This document shows positions 15,462 to 23,911 of a DNA stretch of 41,152 nucleotides, one piece after another. The DNA is taken from contig JAUNHB010000015.1 in NCBI GenBank assembly GCA_030524125.1, forward strand, positions 1 to 41,152, written 5' to 3'. This stretch comes from Eubacteriales bacterium. GTDB taxonomy: Bacteria > Bacillota > Clostridia > Lachnospirales > Lachnospiraceae. Every line of letters starts with the position of its first letter. Position 1 is the first letter of the stretch. The notes under the pieces were generated by a model that worked only from the letters and a program-made list of their open reading frames with translations, ran no database searches and was not told the origin of the DNA. The position numbers were made by a program, and so were the translations under genes.

Positions 15462-16607
15462 ATGGCACTGGATTTTAGCAGAACGGCAATGCCGCAGACC
15501 ATGGCTCCGGCGGCGGAGCCGAAACAGGAGCTGGAGGTCGTGGAGCAGTACGACATCGTCGCGGACCGTCAGCAGATGAACGAGCAGCTTGTAAACTCGG
15601 CGGAGGTGGACGCGCTGGCCAGCACCATCGAGGTCTACAATCTGGAGACGATCGTCTCCTTTGGAGCCGAGGCGGCGGAAGAGATCTCCAAGGCTTCCGA
15701 CGTGGTGCTGAACAGTATGAACATGTCCCAGCTGGACGATTCCAGCGTCATGCTCAACACTCTGGCAAAGATCATGTCAAAATTCGACATCGAGGAGATC
15801 AAGGAGAATCCCGGCCTGTTCGGCAAGCTTTTCGGAAACCTCAGAAAGCAGCTGGATAAAATTCTGGCGAAATATCACACTATGGGCGAGGAAGTGGACA
15901 AGATCTACGTCCAGCTCAAGCAGTACGAGGCGGAGATCAAGCAGTCCAACCGGAAGCTGGACGAGATGTTCCAGGCCAATGTGAACTACTACCATGATCT
16001 GGTGAAATATATTCTGGCCGGCGAGCAGGGATGCCGGGAGATCCAGGCATACATGGAGCAGCGGCAGAGGGATATGGAGACCACGGGGGACCATTCGATC
16101 CAGTTTGAGCTTCAGAGCCTGCAGCAGTCGCTGATGATGCTGGAGCAGCGGACGCAGGATCTTCGGACCGCGGAAAATGTGGCTATGCAGTCGATCCCCA
16201 TGATCAAGACGATGGAATTCAGCAATATGAATCTGGTGCGGAAGATCAACTCCGCTTTTATCGTGACGCTGCCGGTCTTTAAGCAGGCGCTGGCGCAGGC
16301 GATCATGCTGAAACGGCAGAGGCTTCAGGCGGAAGCTATGTCAGCTCTGGATGAAAAGACCAACGAGATGCTCATCAAGAACGCCCGCAACACGGTGGAG
16401 CAGTCCAAGATGACGGCGCAGATGGCGTCCGGAAGCTCCATCAGGATCGAGACGCTGGAGACGACGTGGCGGACTATCGTGAACGGCATCGACGAGACCC
16501 GCCAGATCCAGGAGAACGCCAGAAAGAAGCGCATCGAGGATCAGGCCCGTCTGGAGAATATCAAAGAGGAATTTAACAGTAAGTATCATATGCCGGATAA
16601 AAAATAG
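15462..16607 (+). CDS. telA: TelA-family toxic anion resistance protein
   Basis: 381 residues, strongly helical and rich in Gln, Glu and Lys, with long coiled-coil stretches in the second half (around [18 protein letters not shown] and [12 protein letters not shown]). The beginning, with [13 protein letters not shown] and the central [23 protein letters not shown] segment, follows the TelA/KlaA/YceH pattern. TelA proteins are linked to tellurite and cell-envelope antibiotic stress in Firmicutes; the mechanism is unclear. The start is ATG 15462, with AGAGG 9 nt upstream, in preference to the TTG at 15456 inside the previous stop. It follows YceG, as in the Bacillus yceCDEFGH group, and precedes three terD genes. 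Confidence 0.92.
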   Translation: MALDFSRTAMPQTMAPAAEPKQELEVVEQYDIVADRQQMNEQLVNSAEVDALASTIEVYNLETIVSFGAEAAEEISKASDVVLNSMNMSQLDDSSVMLNTLAKIMSKFDIEEIKENPGLFGKLFGNLRKQLDKILAKYHTMGEEVDKIYVQLKQYEAEIKQSNRKLDEMFQANVNYYHDLVKYILAGEQGCREIQAYMEQRQRDMETTGDHSIQFELQSLQQSLMMLEQRTQDLRTAENVAMQSIPMIKTMEFSNMNLVRKINSAFIVTLPVFKQALAQAIMLKRQRLQAEAMSALDEKTNEMLIKNARNTVEQSKMTAQMASGSSIRIETLETTWRTIVNGIDETRQIQENARKKRIEDQARLENIKEEFNSKYHMPDKK

Positions 16608-16633
16608 GCATTATTATAAGGAGGGTGTTATTT

Positions 16634-17215
16634 ATGCCGATCAATTTATCAAAGGGACAGAAGGTAGATCTGACCAAAGGGAATCCGGGGCTGAAAAATA
16701 TCATGGTGGGCCTTGGCTGGGACGTGAACGCATTCGACTCCGGAGCGGACTTTGATCTGGACGCGGCGGCTTTCATGCTGGGGGAAAACGGAAAATGCCC
16801 GACGGAGAAGGAATTTGTCTTTTACGGAAATCTGACGCATGTCAGCGAGTCCGTCAAGCATATGGGGGACAATCTGACCGGCGAAGGAGACGGGGACGAC
16901 GAGCAGATCCAGGTGGATCTGACAAAGATCCCGGCCAACGTGACGCGCATCGCGTTCACGGTGACGATCTATGACGCGGAGAACCGGAGACAGAATTTCG
17001 GCCAGGTCTCCAACGCGTTTATCCGGATCGTGGACGAGGCGACCGGGCGGGAGCTGATCCATTACGATCTGGGAGAGGATTTCTCCATCGAGACCGCGGT
17101 GGTGGTCGGCGAGCTGTACCGCTACAACGGAGAGTGGAAATTTAACGCCATCGGCAGCGGATTCCAGGGAGGACTGGCGGCGCTGTGCGGGCATTATGGA
17201 ATAGAAGTAGCTTAA
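16634..17215 (+). CDS. terD: TerD-family Ca2+-binding stress protein, paralogue 1
   Basis: 193 residues, the standard TerD length. [14 protein letters not shown] opens the fold. LGWDVNAF and [11 protein letters not shown] are the first acidic metal loop. [13 protein letters not shown] is the second, and [12 protein letters not shown] and [12 protein letters not shown] complete the family signature. TerD proteins bind Ca2+ through these acidic loops and are required for tellurite, phage and colicin resistance and for several stress responses. The ATG at 16634 has AAGGAGGG 8 nt before it. It is closest in sequence to the next gene, indicating recent tandem duplication. Confidence 0.95.
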   Translation: MPINLSKGQKVDLTKGNPGLKNIMVGLGWDVNAFDSGADFDLDAAAFMLGENGKCPTEKEFVFYGNLTHVSESVKHMGDNLTGEGDGDDEQIQVDLTKIPANVTRIAFTVTIYDAENRRQNFGQVSNAFIRIVDEATGRELIHYDLGEDFSIETAVVVGELYRYNGEWKFNAIGSGFQGGLAALCGHYGIEVA

Positions 17216-17236
17216 AATAAGGAGGAACAGAATCAT

Positions 17237-17818
17237 ATGCCGGTAAGCTTACAAAAAGGTCAGAAGGTGAGTCTGACCAAAGGAAATCCGGGACTGACAA
17301 GAGTCATCGTTGGCCTTGGCTGGGATGTGAACCAGTTTGACACGGGAGGAGCTTTCGATCTGGACGCGGCCGCGTTTCTTTTGACGGACAGCGGAAAGGT
17401 GTCCAGAACCGAGGATTTCGTGTTCTACGGAAATCTGCAGCACCCGTCGGGCGGCGTGCAGCACATGGGAGACAACCTGACCGGAGCGGGAGACGGGGAC
17501 GACGAGCAGATCAAGGTGAATCTGTCTCAGGTTCCGGCGAACATCTCGCGGATCGCCTTTACCGTGACTATCTACGAGGCGGAAGAGAGACGTCAGAATT
17601 TCGGCCAGGTCAACAATGCCTTTATCCGGATCTACAATGAGGACACCGGAGAGGAGCTCTTGCGCTACGATCTGGGAGAGGACTTCTCCATCGAGACCGC
17701 GGCGGTCTTCGGAGAGCTCTACAAAAATGGTTCAGAGTGGAAATTCAACGCCATCGGAAGCGGCTATCAGGGAGGACTTGCCGCTCTGTGCGCCAACTAC
17801 GGCGTAGACGTAGAATAG
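17237..17818 (+). CDS. terD: TerD-family Ca2+-binding stress protein, paralogue 2
   Basis: 193 residues, collinear with the first TerD over its whole length. Both acidic loops are intact ([10 protein letters not shown] and [12 protein letters not shown]) and the same [12 protein letters not shown] and [12 protein letters not shown] blocks follow. Differences cluster in surface positions such as [11 protein letters not shown], where the first copy has [11 protein letters not shown]. It sits 21 bp after the first copy with its own GGAGGAACAG ribosome site, which suggests all copies are made in quantity. It probably works with the other copies at the membrane or in large assemblies with other Ter proteins. 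That role is inferred from the family. Confidence 0.95.
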   Translation: MPVSLQKGQKVSLTKGNPGLTRVIVGLGWDVNQFDTGGAFDLDAAAFLLTDSGKVSRTEDFVFYGNLQHPSGGVQHMGDNLTGAGDGDDEQIKVNLSQVPANISRIAFTVTIYEAEERRQNFGQVNNAFIRIYNEDTGEELLRYDLGEDFSIETAAVFGELYKNGSEWKFNAIGSGYQGGLAALCANYGVDVE

Positions 17819-17842
17819 GAAAAAAGAACAGGAGAATCAAAT

Positions 17843-18433
17843 ATGTCAATCAGCTTACAAAAAGGACAGAAGGTCAGCTTGTCCAAGGACAACGCGGGAC
17901 TTTCCAAAGTAACGATCGGACTTGGCTGGGACGAGGTGAAGAGAACGAAGATCGGCTTCTTCGCCCCGAAGCCGCAGGCCATCGACTGCGACGCGTCCGC
18001 GCTGCTCCTTCAGGGAGGAAGACTCCAGAACAAAGACGACGTCGTCTACTTTGGCAATCTTCGTCACAAGAGCGGCACGGTGCAGCACATGGGAGACAAC
18101 CTGACCGGAGCGGGAGACGGGGACGACGAGCAGATCGTCGTGGATCTGGCCCGAATCCCTCAGCAGTACGATCGGATCGTGCTGGTGGTCAACATCTATC
18201 AGGCGGTGCAGAGAAGACAGCATTTCGGGCTGATCGAGAATGCGTTCATCCGTCTGGTGGACAACCGCACCAACGTGGAGCTGTGCAAATACAATCTGAC
18301 GGAAAATTATTCCGACATGACGGCCATGATCTTCGGAGAAGTGTACCGTCACAACGGCGAGTGGAAGTTCAGCGCCATCGGACAGGGGACGAAGGACGGA
18401 AGCTTAAGCGAGCTGATCCGCAGATACGCCTGA
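17843..18433 (+). CDS. terD: TerD-family stress protein, divergent paralogue 3
   Basis: 196 residues. The second metal loop [17 protein letters not shown] is conserved, but the first differs: the segment after LGWDE carries an insertion (KRTKIGFFAPKPQ) and reads AIDCDASALLL, where the other two have FDLDAAAF. The C-terminal block is also altered (YNLTENYSDMTAM). This resembles the split between TerE/TerD-like and TerZ/YceE-like members in other Ter loci, so it probably has a separate role or a different metal affinity. It is the last of the three tandem terD genes, followed by a 121-bp gap with hairpins before the ATPase gene. Confidence 0.92.
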   Translation: MSISLQKGQKVSLSKDNAGLSKVTIGLGWDEVKRTKIGFFAPKPQAIDCDASALLLQGGRLQNKDDVVYFGNLRHKSGTVQHMGDNLTGAGDGDDEQIVVDLARIPQQYDRIVLVVNIYQAVQRRQHFGLIENAFIRLVDNRTNVELCKYNLTENYSDMTAMIFGEVYRHNGEWKFSAIGQGTKDGSLSELIRRYA

Positions 18434-18503
18434 TCAAGGGATCGAAAAATAATAAGGAGGAAGCGCCCGCCGGAAGGGCGGCGGCTTCCGGAGTCATGGC
18501 CGA

Positions 18504-18526
18504 CGGGCGGAAGAGTTTTCCGCCCG
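18504..18526 (+). terminator. GC-rich hairpin between terD3 and the P-type ATPase
   Basis: A 9-bp stem (18504-18512 CGGGCGGAA with 18518-18526), loop GAGTT, with no T tract after it. A second GC-rich inverted segment lies at about 18465-18490. Together they could attenuate read-through, so less pump than TerD is made, or act as an RNA processing site. Termination is uncertain. Confidence 0.4.
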
Positions 18527-18554
18527 CCGGTATTGACTGTCTATGGAGGAGATT

Positions 18555-21212
18555 ATGAAATATCATGGTTTGACAGACCGGGAGGCGGAGCTTTCCCGGC
18601 AAAAATACGGAAGCAATGCCATTCCGGATTCGGAGCCCACGACCTTTCTGGAGGCGTTCAAGGAGACGTTCGGGGACCCGATGATCCGGATCTTACTTGC
18701 GATCGCAGCGCTGATGATCGTCATGTTTTTCTTTGGCTATGCGGAGATCTACGAGCCGCTCGGCACGATCGTGGCCGTGCTTATCGTCGCTTTTGTGTCG
18801 GCGAAGACGGAGGTGGCCAGCGACACCAAATACCGGGAGCTGAAGGACAGCGCGAAGAAGGATCAGTGTAAAGTATACAGAAATGGCGTCGTCGTGGTCA
18901 TCGACGTGGACGACGTGGTGGTGGGGGACAAGGTGCTGCTCCAGTCCGGAAACAAGATCCCGGCGGACGGCATCCTCGTGTCCGGAAGTCTTCGGGTGGA
19001 CAACTCGGCGTTGAACGGAGAGGCCGAGGAATGTAAGAAGACGGCCGCCGGGGGCGAATGCGAGATGGCGGACGACATTACCGGAGATACCTTTGTGGAC
19101 GCGCATTCCCTGTTCCGCGGCGCGGTGGTGTTCGACGGCGAGGGCGTCATGGACGTGCGCAAGGTGGGACTGAAGACCATGATGGGACGCATGGCGGAAG
19201 AGATGCAGGAGGATGAGCCGGATTCGCCGCTGAAGGTGAAGCTGGGCAAGCTGGCGCATCAGATTTCCACGTTCGGCTATATCGGAGCCATCGTGATCGC
19301 CGTGCTGTATATGGGATCCTTTATCCTCCACGCGGGCGGCGTTTCGGCTTATATGGCCGTCGGAGCCGAGGAGATCATCAAGGACGTGGTGGAAGCGGTC
19401 TCTCTGGCAGTCGTGATCATCGTCTGCGCGGTTCCCGAAGGGCTTCCGCTGATGATCTCGCTGGTGCTCATGCAGAATACGAGCAAGATGCTGGATCACA
19501 ACGTGCTGGTCCGCAAGGCGGTCGGCATCGAGACCGCGGGCTCTCTCAATATCCTGTTCAGCGACAAGACGGGAACCATCACAAAGGGGCATCTCCAGGT
19601 GGTGGATTTCTTCACGGCGGACGGCAACTCCATCGCCATGGACGAGCTGGAGAGCCGCAGAGAGGTGAAGCGGCTGCTGGATCTGGCCATCGGCAAAAAC
19701 ACCCAGTCCATGTACGACGGGGACCACAAGGTGATCGGCGGAAACGCCACCGATCAGGCGCTCATGCGTTTTCTCGGGGAGGACAAATTCCGCGAGCTGG
19801 AGGCGGATACGGAATGTTCCGTCACGGCTTCGCAGGGCTTTAACTCGGCCAACAAGTTCAGTCACGCTCGGATCGGCAGTCTCGGAAGGACCTTCTACAA
19901 GGGAGCGCCGGAGCGGCTGCTGGCCAAGGCGCAGAAATATATGGACGCGGACGGCGGGATCCATCCGCTGGATGCGGACGCGGTCAACCGGAAGATTGAT
20001 GAGCTGGCCTCCAAGGCCATGCGCGTGCTCGCCTTCGGCTACTCCGAGAAGGAGCTGGAGGAAAATACGATTCATGAGGATCTGGTGCTCATCGGACTGG
20101 TAGGGATCCGCGACGACGTGCGCCCCGAGGCCAGAGAGGCCATCGAGGAGGTACAGGACGCGGGTATACAGGTGGTCATGATCACTGGAGACCGTCTGGA
20201 GACGGCGGTCGCCATCGCCAGAGACGCCGGGCTTCTGAAGGACGAGTCCGACCGGGCGCTCTCCTCCGCGCAGCTGAACTCCATGTCCGACGACGAGCTG
20301 AAGGAGCTTCTTCCGCATATCCGCGTCATCGCCAGAGCGCTGCCCACGGATAAATCCCGGATGGTGCGGCTCTGTCAGGAGCTGAATCTGGTGGTGGGCA
20401 TGACCGGAGACGGCGTCAACGACTCGCCGGCTCTGAAACGGGCCGACGTGGGATTTGCCATGGGAAGCGGTACCGAGGCGGCCAAGGAGGCGGGAGCGAT
20501 CGTCATTCTCGACGACAATTTCCGCTCCATCAAGGATGCGATCTGGTATGGAAGGACCATCTACCACAACATCCTGAAATTCTGCAAGTTCCAGCTGGTC
20601 ATCAATGTGGCGGCTGTGGTGGTCAGCGCCCTCGCGCCGTTCTTCGGGGTGGAGGAGCCGCTGAAGGTGACGCACCTTCTGTTTGTCAATCTGGTCATGG
20701 ACGGACTGGGAGCGATCATGCTCGGCAACGAGCCGGCGCTGGAAAAATATATGGACGAGAAGCCGCGGCGCAGAGACGAGAGTATCGTGAGCCGCAAGAT
20801 GATGACGCAGATCCTGATCATGGGACTGTGGCTGACGATCCTGAGCTTCGTATTCCTGAAGCATCCGTTCTTCGCGCAGTTTTTTGACAACGAGGAGCAG
20901 CGTCTGACGGCCTACTTTGTACTGTTTATCGTCAGCGCCCTGTTCAACGGCTTCAACGTCCGCGACGACGGCTTTGGGATTTTCAGGGGCCTGAATGAAA
21001 ATACAGGATTTTTAAGGGTGTTTTTCCTGATCATCGCGGTGCAGGCGCTGATCGTCAATGCGGCGCGGGTGCCCTTCGTGGTCTTCCAGTGGATTGGAAA
21101 TATGTTCAGCTGCGTGCCCTTCGGCATCCAGGGCTGGATCGTCGTCGTTGTGCTGGCTGTGACCATGATTCCGGTGGATCTGATCCGGAAATGTCTGACG
21201 CCGAGAGACTAA
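18555..21212 (+). CDS. P-type Ca2+-transporting ATPase (P2 type)
   Basis: 885 residues, normal for bacterial PMCA/SERCA-like pumps. PEGLP (294-298) is the ion-binding kink in helix M4. DKTGT places the phosphorylated aspartate at D337. KGAPE is the nucleotide-domain motif, and TGDGVNDSPAL begins at 617. The last third has the C-terminal helices with NLVMDGLGAIMLGNEPA. Such pumps export Ca2+ from the cytosol with ATP. Following three Ca2+-binding TerD genes, it suggests Ca2+ homeostasis is part of this stress system; TerC, the usual membrane partner, is absent here. The ATG at 18555 follows GGAGGA. An earlier in-frame ATG at 18543 lies before that site and was rejected. The HAD gene follows after 15 bp. 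Confidence 0.93.
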   Translation: MKYHGLTDREAELSRQKYGSNAIPDSEPTTFLEAFKETFGDPMIRILLAIAALMIVMFFFGYAEIYEPLGTIVAVLIVAFVSAKTEVASDTKYRELKDSAKKDQCKVYRNGVVVVIDVDDVVVGDKVLLQSGNKIPADGILVSGSLRVDNSALNGEAEECKKTAAGGECEMADDITGDTFVDAHSLFRGAVVFDGEGVMDVRKVGLKTMMGRMAEEMQEDEPDSPLKVKLGKLAHQISTFGYIGAIVIAVLYMGSFILHAGGVSAYMAVGAEEIIKDVVEAVSLAVVIIVCAVPEGLPLMISLVLMQNTSKMLDHNVLVRKAVGIETAGSLNILFSDKTGTITKGHLQVVDFFTADGNSIAMDELESRREVKRLLDLAIGKNTQSMYDGDHKVIGGNATDQALMRFLGEDKFRELEADTECSVTASQGFNSANKFSHARIGSLGRTFYKGAPERLLAKAQKYMDADGGIHPLDADAVNRKIDELASKAMRVLAFGYSEKELEENTIHEDLVLIGLVGIRDDVRPEAREAIEEVQDAGIQVVMITGDRLETAVAIARDAGLLKDESDRALSSAQLNSMSDDELKELLPHIRVIARALPTDKSRMVRLCQELNLVVGMTGDGVNDSPALKRADVGFAMGSGTEAAKEAGAIVILDDNFRSIKDAIWYGRTIYHNILKFCKFQLVINVAAVVVSALAPFFGVEEPLKVTHLLFVNLVMDGLGAIMLGNEPALEKYMDEKPRRRDESIVSRKMMTQILIMGLWLTILSFVFLKHPFFAQFFDNEEQRLTAYFVLFIVSALFNGFNVRDDGFGIFRGLNENTGFLRVFFLIIAVQALIVNAARVPFVVFQWIGNMFSCVPFGIQGWIVVVVLAVTMIPVDLIRKCLTPRD

Positions 21213-21227
21213 AGGAACGGTACGGTT

Positions 21228-22028
21228 ATGAAACTTATTTTTCACGCGGATCTGGACAACACGCTGATCTACTCGTACAAAAGGGAGATCGGCCGGAATA
21301 AGATATGCGTGGAGCGCTATCAGGGACGGGACATATCATATATGTCCCGTTCTTCATGGGAGCTTCTAAGAGCGGTGCGGGAGAAGGTCACGGTAGTCCC
21401 CACCACGACCCGGACGCAGGAGCAGTATGAGCGGATCGACTTGGGGATCGGCGTGCCGGAGTATGCGCTGATCTGCAACGGCGGCGTGCTTCTGGAAAAT
21501 GGGCGCGAGGATCGCTCGTGGTACGAGGAGTCCATGGAGCTCATCAGCGGGAGCCGTGGGGAATACGAGCGAGCGAGACGCCTTTTGGAAGCGGACCGGG
21601 ACCGCTGCTTTGAGCTTCGCTCGATCCGGGAGCTGTTTTTGTTTACAAAGAGCGGGCAGCCGGAGAAGACGCTTCAGAGGCTTCGCGACGCTCTCGACCC
21701 GGCGCGCATGGAGGCGTTTCAAAACGGATCGAAGATCTACGCGGTCCCGGCGGGCCTCGACAAGGGAACCGCGGTGAGGCGGTTCCGAAGCCGGATGAAG
21801 GACTCGTTTGTGATCGCCGCCGGGGACAGCGGATTCGACGTTCCCATGCTCTGCGAAGCGGACGCGGCCCTCATGCCAGAGGAACTCCGGCCGGCCGTGG
21901 AGAAGGCGCTTCTGCAAAACGGCGCCTCCGCCGGGACACTTTGGGAGAAGGAGAGGACAAAGCCGGGGGAGCGACTCTTTTCCGACCGGGTGCTGGAGTA
22001 TGTGAGGGCGACGGCTTTCTGCATATAA
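21228..22028 (+). CDS. HAD-superfamily phosphatase of the Ter module
   Basis: 266 residues. HADLDNTL gives the nucleophile and acid/base aspartates (D8, D10), VVPTTTRT is motif II, K179 (LDKGTA) is motif III and AAGDSGFDVPML (about 197-208) is motif IV. The cap between motifs II and III is of the C2 type, as in sucrose-phosphate-phosphatase-like and Cof-type enzymes, which act on small phosphorylated metabolites. HAD enzymes of this group are regular members of the Ter biosynthetic module. Here it is separated from the PRTase and lyase genes and ends the opposite arm. A dephosphorylation step on the nucleoside-like product is a reasonable inference, not shown. A weak AAAGGAACGG site precedes the ATG. 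Confidence 0.88.
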   Translation: MKLIFHADLDNTLIYSYKREIGRNKICVERYQGRDISYMSRSSWELLRAVREKVTVVPTTTRTQEQYERIDLGIGVPEYALICNGGVLLENGREDRSWYEESMELISGSRGEYERARRLLEADRDRCFELRSIRELFLFTKSGQPEKTLQRLRDALDPARMEAFQNGSKIYAVPAGLDKGTAVRRFRSRMKDSFVIAAGDSGFDVPMLCEADAALMPEELRPAVEKALLQNGASAGTLWEKERTKPGERLFSDRVLEYVRATAFCI

Positions 22029-22077
22029 ACCGTCTGCGCGGAATATAGTAGAGAGAAAAGAAGATCCGGCAGGGTAT

Positions 22078-22608
22078 ATGCAGTTTCTTTACTATCTCTC
22101 GGATTTTATGATTCCGCTTCTTGTGTTTTATATCATTGCGCACGGGCTGGCGGCGAAGATTCCGGTATATGACGAATTTGTGGCCGGGGCGGCGGGCGGG
22201 CTGAAGACCGTCGTCAAGATCATGCCGACGCTGGTGGGCCTCATGGCTGCGGTGGGTATGCTGCGGGCGTCCGGATTTCTGGATTTTGCGGCGCAGGGGC
22301 TTTCCGGGATTGCATCCGGACTTCATTTTCCGGCGCAGCTGATCCCGCTGGCGCTGGTCCGGCTCTTTTCTTCCTCGGCGGCCACGTCGCTGGCGCTCGA
22401 TATTTACAGGGAATATGGGACGGATTCGCAGATCGGACTGACCGCCTCCATCATGATGGGATGTACGGAGACGGTATTTTACACGATGAGCGTCTATTTT
22501 CTGACGGCGAAGGTCACAAAGACCCGCTGGACGCTGGCGGGAGCGCTTTTGGCCACCGCGGCCGGGATTGCCGCCAGCGTCGCGCTGGGAGCTGTTCCGG
22601 CTGGCTGA
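22078..22608 (+). CDS. spmB: Spore maturation protein B (nucleoside-recognition/Gate domain)
   Basis: 176 residues with four to five hydrophobic segments. PVYDEFVAGAAGGLKTVVKIMPTLVGLMAA-type sequence near residues 28-57 and SSAATSLALDIY with MGCTETVFYTMSVYF match SpmB. In Bacillus, SpmA and SpmB are needed for spore core dehydration. SpmA is usually encoded directly upstream, but here the upstream gene is the Ter HAD phosphatase and no spmA is present in the window. The stop codon TGA (22606-22608) lies inside the hairpin repeat that starts at 22600, so the last residues are dictated by the repeat. Confidence 0.9.
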   Translation: MQFLYYLSDFMIPLLVFYIIAHGLAAKIPVYDEFVAGAAGGLKTVVKIMPTLVGLMAAVGMLRASGFLDFAAQGLSGIASGLHFPAQLIPLALVRLFSSSAATSLALDIYREYGTDSQIGLTASIMMGCTETVFYTMSVYFLTAKVTKTRWTLAGALLATAAGIAASVALGAVPAG

Positions 22609-22790
22609 ACTGTTACCGGAAAACTGTGACTGTTCAGCCAGCGCCATTCGCAAAGCCGCGCTGACGCGCTCCCCGCCGCTTCGCGGCTATCTTTGCTCAT
22701 AATCTGGCGCTCCCTCAGCCGAAAGCAGCAGACCAAAATTCGTGCGAGCACGATTTTGCTCCGCCGCTCTCGGCTGGCTGAACTGTTACA
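22600..22790. repeat. Hairpin repeat family B, composite copy 1
   Basis: The 11-mer GCTGGCTGAAC occurs at 22600-22610, inverted at 22632-22642, and again direct at 22773-22783, each next to TGTTAC or a close variant. Between the second and third copies lies a block at 22643-22679 whose reverse complement closely matches 29290-29333. The rest of the element has several internal GC-rich stems. It lies after spmB and supplies its stop. From 22791 to 22903 there is an AT-rich stretch and a TATACT (22836-22841) that could be a -10 for the next gene. Confidence 0.7.
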
Positions 22791-22903
22791 AAAAATTTTT
22801 TTGCCACAAAAAAGGGCTGGATTTTTTGGCGGCTCTATACTAAGATGAAAGTACGCACAGGTTGGCCGTTTCGACAGGCCGGTCATATGCGGCGAGGTGA
22901 CGG

Positions 22904-23293
22904 ATGGCGTATGTTTATATGGCGCGGTGCGCGGACGATTCGATCTATACCGGGATCGCGAAGGATCTGGGCCATCGGATGCGGGAGCATTATTATAGGA
23001 AGAAAAACGGCGCAAAATACACGAAGAGCCGACGGCTGGCGGCGCTGGAGATGGTCTGGGAGACGGAAGAATGGTCCATGGCGGCCAGACTGGAATTTCA
23101 GATCAAGCGGCTGACAAGGAGCCGGAAGCTGGAGCTGATCCGGGAGCCGGAACGTCTCGGAGAGCTGGTCAGAAACGGGGAGGACAGCGCCGTCTACCGG
23201 GCGCATCCGGACTGGACGCTGGAAATGTTTCTCGAGGAGCCGCGCGGAGAGCGCGCGGCGGATACAGGAGGTGGGGCCCATGGACAGGCTTGA
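22904..23293 (+). CDS. GIY-YIG domain protein (YhbQ/UPF0213 type)
   Basis: 129 residues. VYMARCADDSIYTGIA gives the GIY-YIG-type pair of strands, followed by RMREHYYRKKNGAKYTKSRR with the conserved arginine and tyrosine, and a glutamate in the ARLEFQIKRL helix. Small stand-alone proteins of this kind have a nuclease fold; biological roles are poorly known, and DNA repair has been suggested. The core is about 85 residues. Here a tail of about 40 residues (HPDWTLEMFLEEPRGE onward) follows. The ATG has GAGGTGA at good distance. Its end overlaps the next gene's start by 14 nt, so the two are probably co-translated. Confidence 0.85.
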   Translation: MAYVYMARCADDSIYTGIAKDLGHRMREHYYRKKNGAKYTKSRRLAALEMVWETEEWSMAARLEFQIKRLTRSRKLELIREPERLGELVRNGEDSAVYRAHPDWTLEMFLEEPRGERAADTGGGAHGQA

Positions 23294-23894
23294 ACGTCAG
23301 CTTTCGTTTTTGATGGAGATCGACCGTCAGAAGGAGATCATCCGGCAGACATATCTGGCGGACGGGAGCAGGAAAGAGACGGACGCCGAACACGCATGGC
23401 ACATGGCGGTCATGTGCGCGGTGCTCAGCGAGTACGCCAACGAGCCCATCGATGTGGCCAGGACGGTGCTCATGCTCCTGACGCACGATCTGGTGGAGAT
23501 CGACGCGGGCGATACGTATGCTTATGACACGGAAGGAAACGCAACAAAGCGCGAGCGGGAACTAAAGGCCGCCGAGCGGATCTACGGACTTCTTCCGGAA
23601 GATCAGAGCGGTTATTTCCGGGAGCTGTGGGACGAGTTTGAAGCGATGGAGACCGCGGAGGCGAAATTTGCCAATATGCTGGACAAGATCCAGCCGGTGC
23701 TTCTCACCGACGCGGCAAAGGGAAAATCGTGGACAGAGCATGGAGTGCGGAAAGAACAGATCATAGAACGGAACGCCAGAACCCATGAAGGCTCGGAGCT
23801 TCTGTGGGAGCGTATCCGACAGATCATCGAGAAGAATGTGGAGGCAGGTTTCATAAGGGGAGAAGGAAGCGGAGAACAGCCTTCTCCCTTATAA
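23280..23894 (+). CDS. HD-domain phosphohydrolase (YfbR-like)
   Basis: 204 residues. Metal ligands follow the HD pattern: H in DAEHAWHMA (first H and the following H), then HD in LLTHDLVEIDAGD, with later D in DKIQPVL. This layout (EHAWH...HDLVEI.AGD) is that of the HD_3/YfbR group of 5'-deoxynucleotidases and related hydrolases that dephosphorylate dNMPs. ATG 23280 is preceded by AGGAGG; a GTG at 23271 overlaps that site and was rejected. The gene converges on the histidine kinase gene with only 17 bp between stops, and its last codons form part of a hairpin. Confidence 0.88.
   Translation: MDRLERQLSFLMEIDRQKEIIRQTYLADGSRKETDAEHAWHMAVMCAVLSEYANEPIDVARTVLMLLTHDLVEIDAGDTYAYDTEGNATKRERELKAAERIYGLLPEDQSGYFRELWDEFEAMETAEAKFANMLDKIQPVLLTDAAKGKSWTEHGVRKEQIIERNARTHEGSELLWERIRQIIEKNVEAGFIRGEGSGEQPSPL
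23853..23892. terminator. Hairpin between convergent HD and kinase genes
   Basis: GGGAGAAGG (23858-23866) pairs with 23880-23888, extended by ATAA/TTAT after a bulged G, with the stop codon of the HD gene at its edge. No long T run on either side. A shared terminator is plausible by position. Confidence 0.4.
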
Positions 23895-23911
23895 AACCCA
23901 TCTGGGATAAT

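Noticed and set aside
18693..20864. 723-codon open frame antisense to the Ca2+ ATPase gene
   Set aside because: High GC in third positions keeps the antisense frame open. Its His/Arg/Asp-rich translation has no family features, and the sense strand is a clear P-type ATPase.
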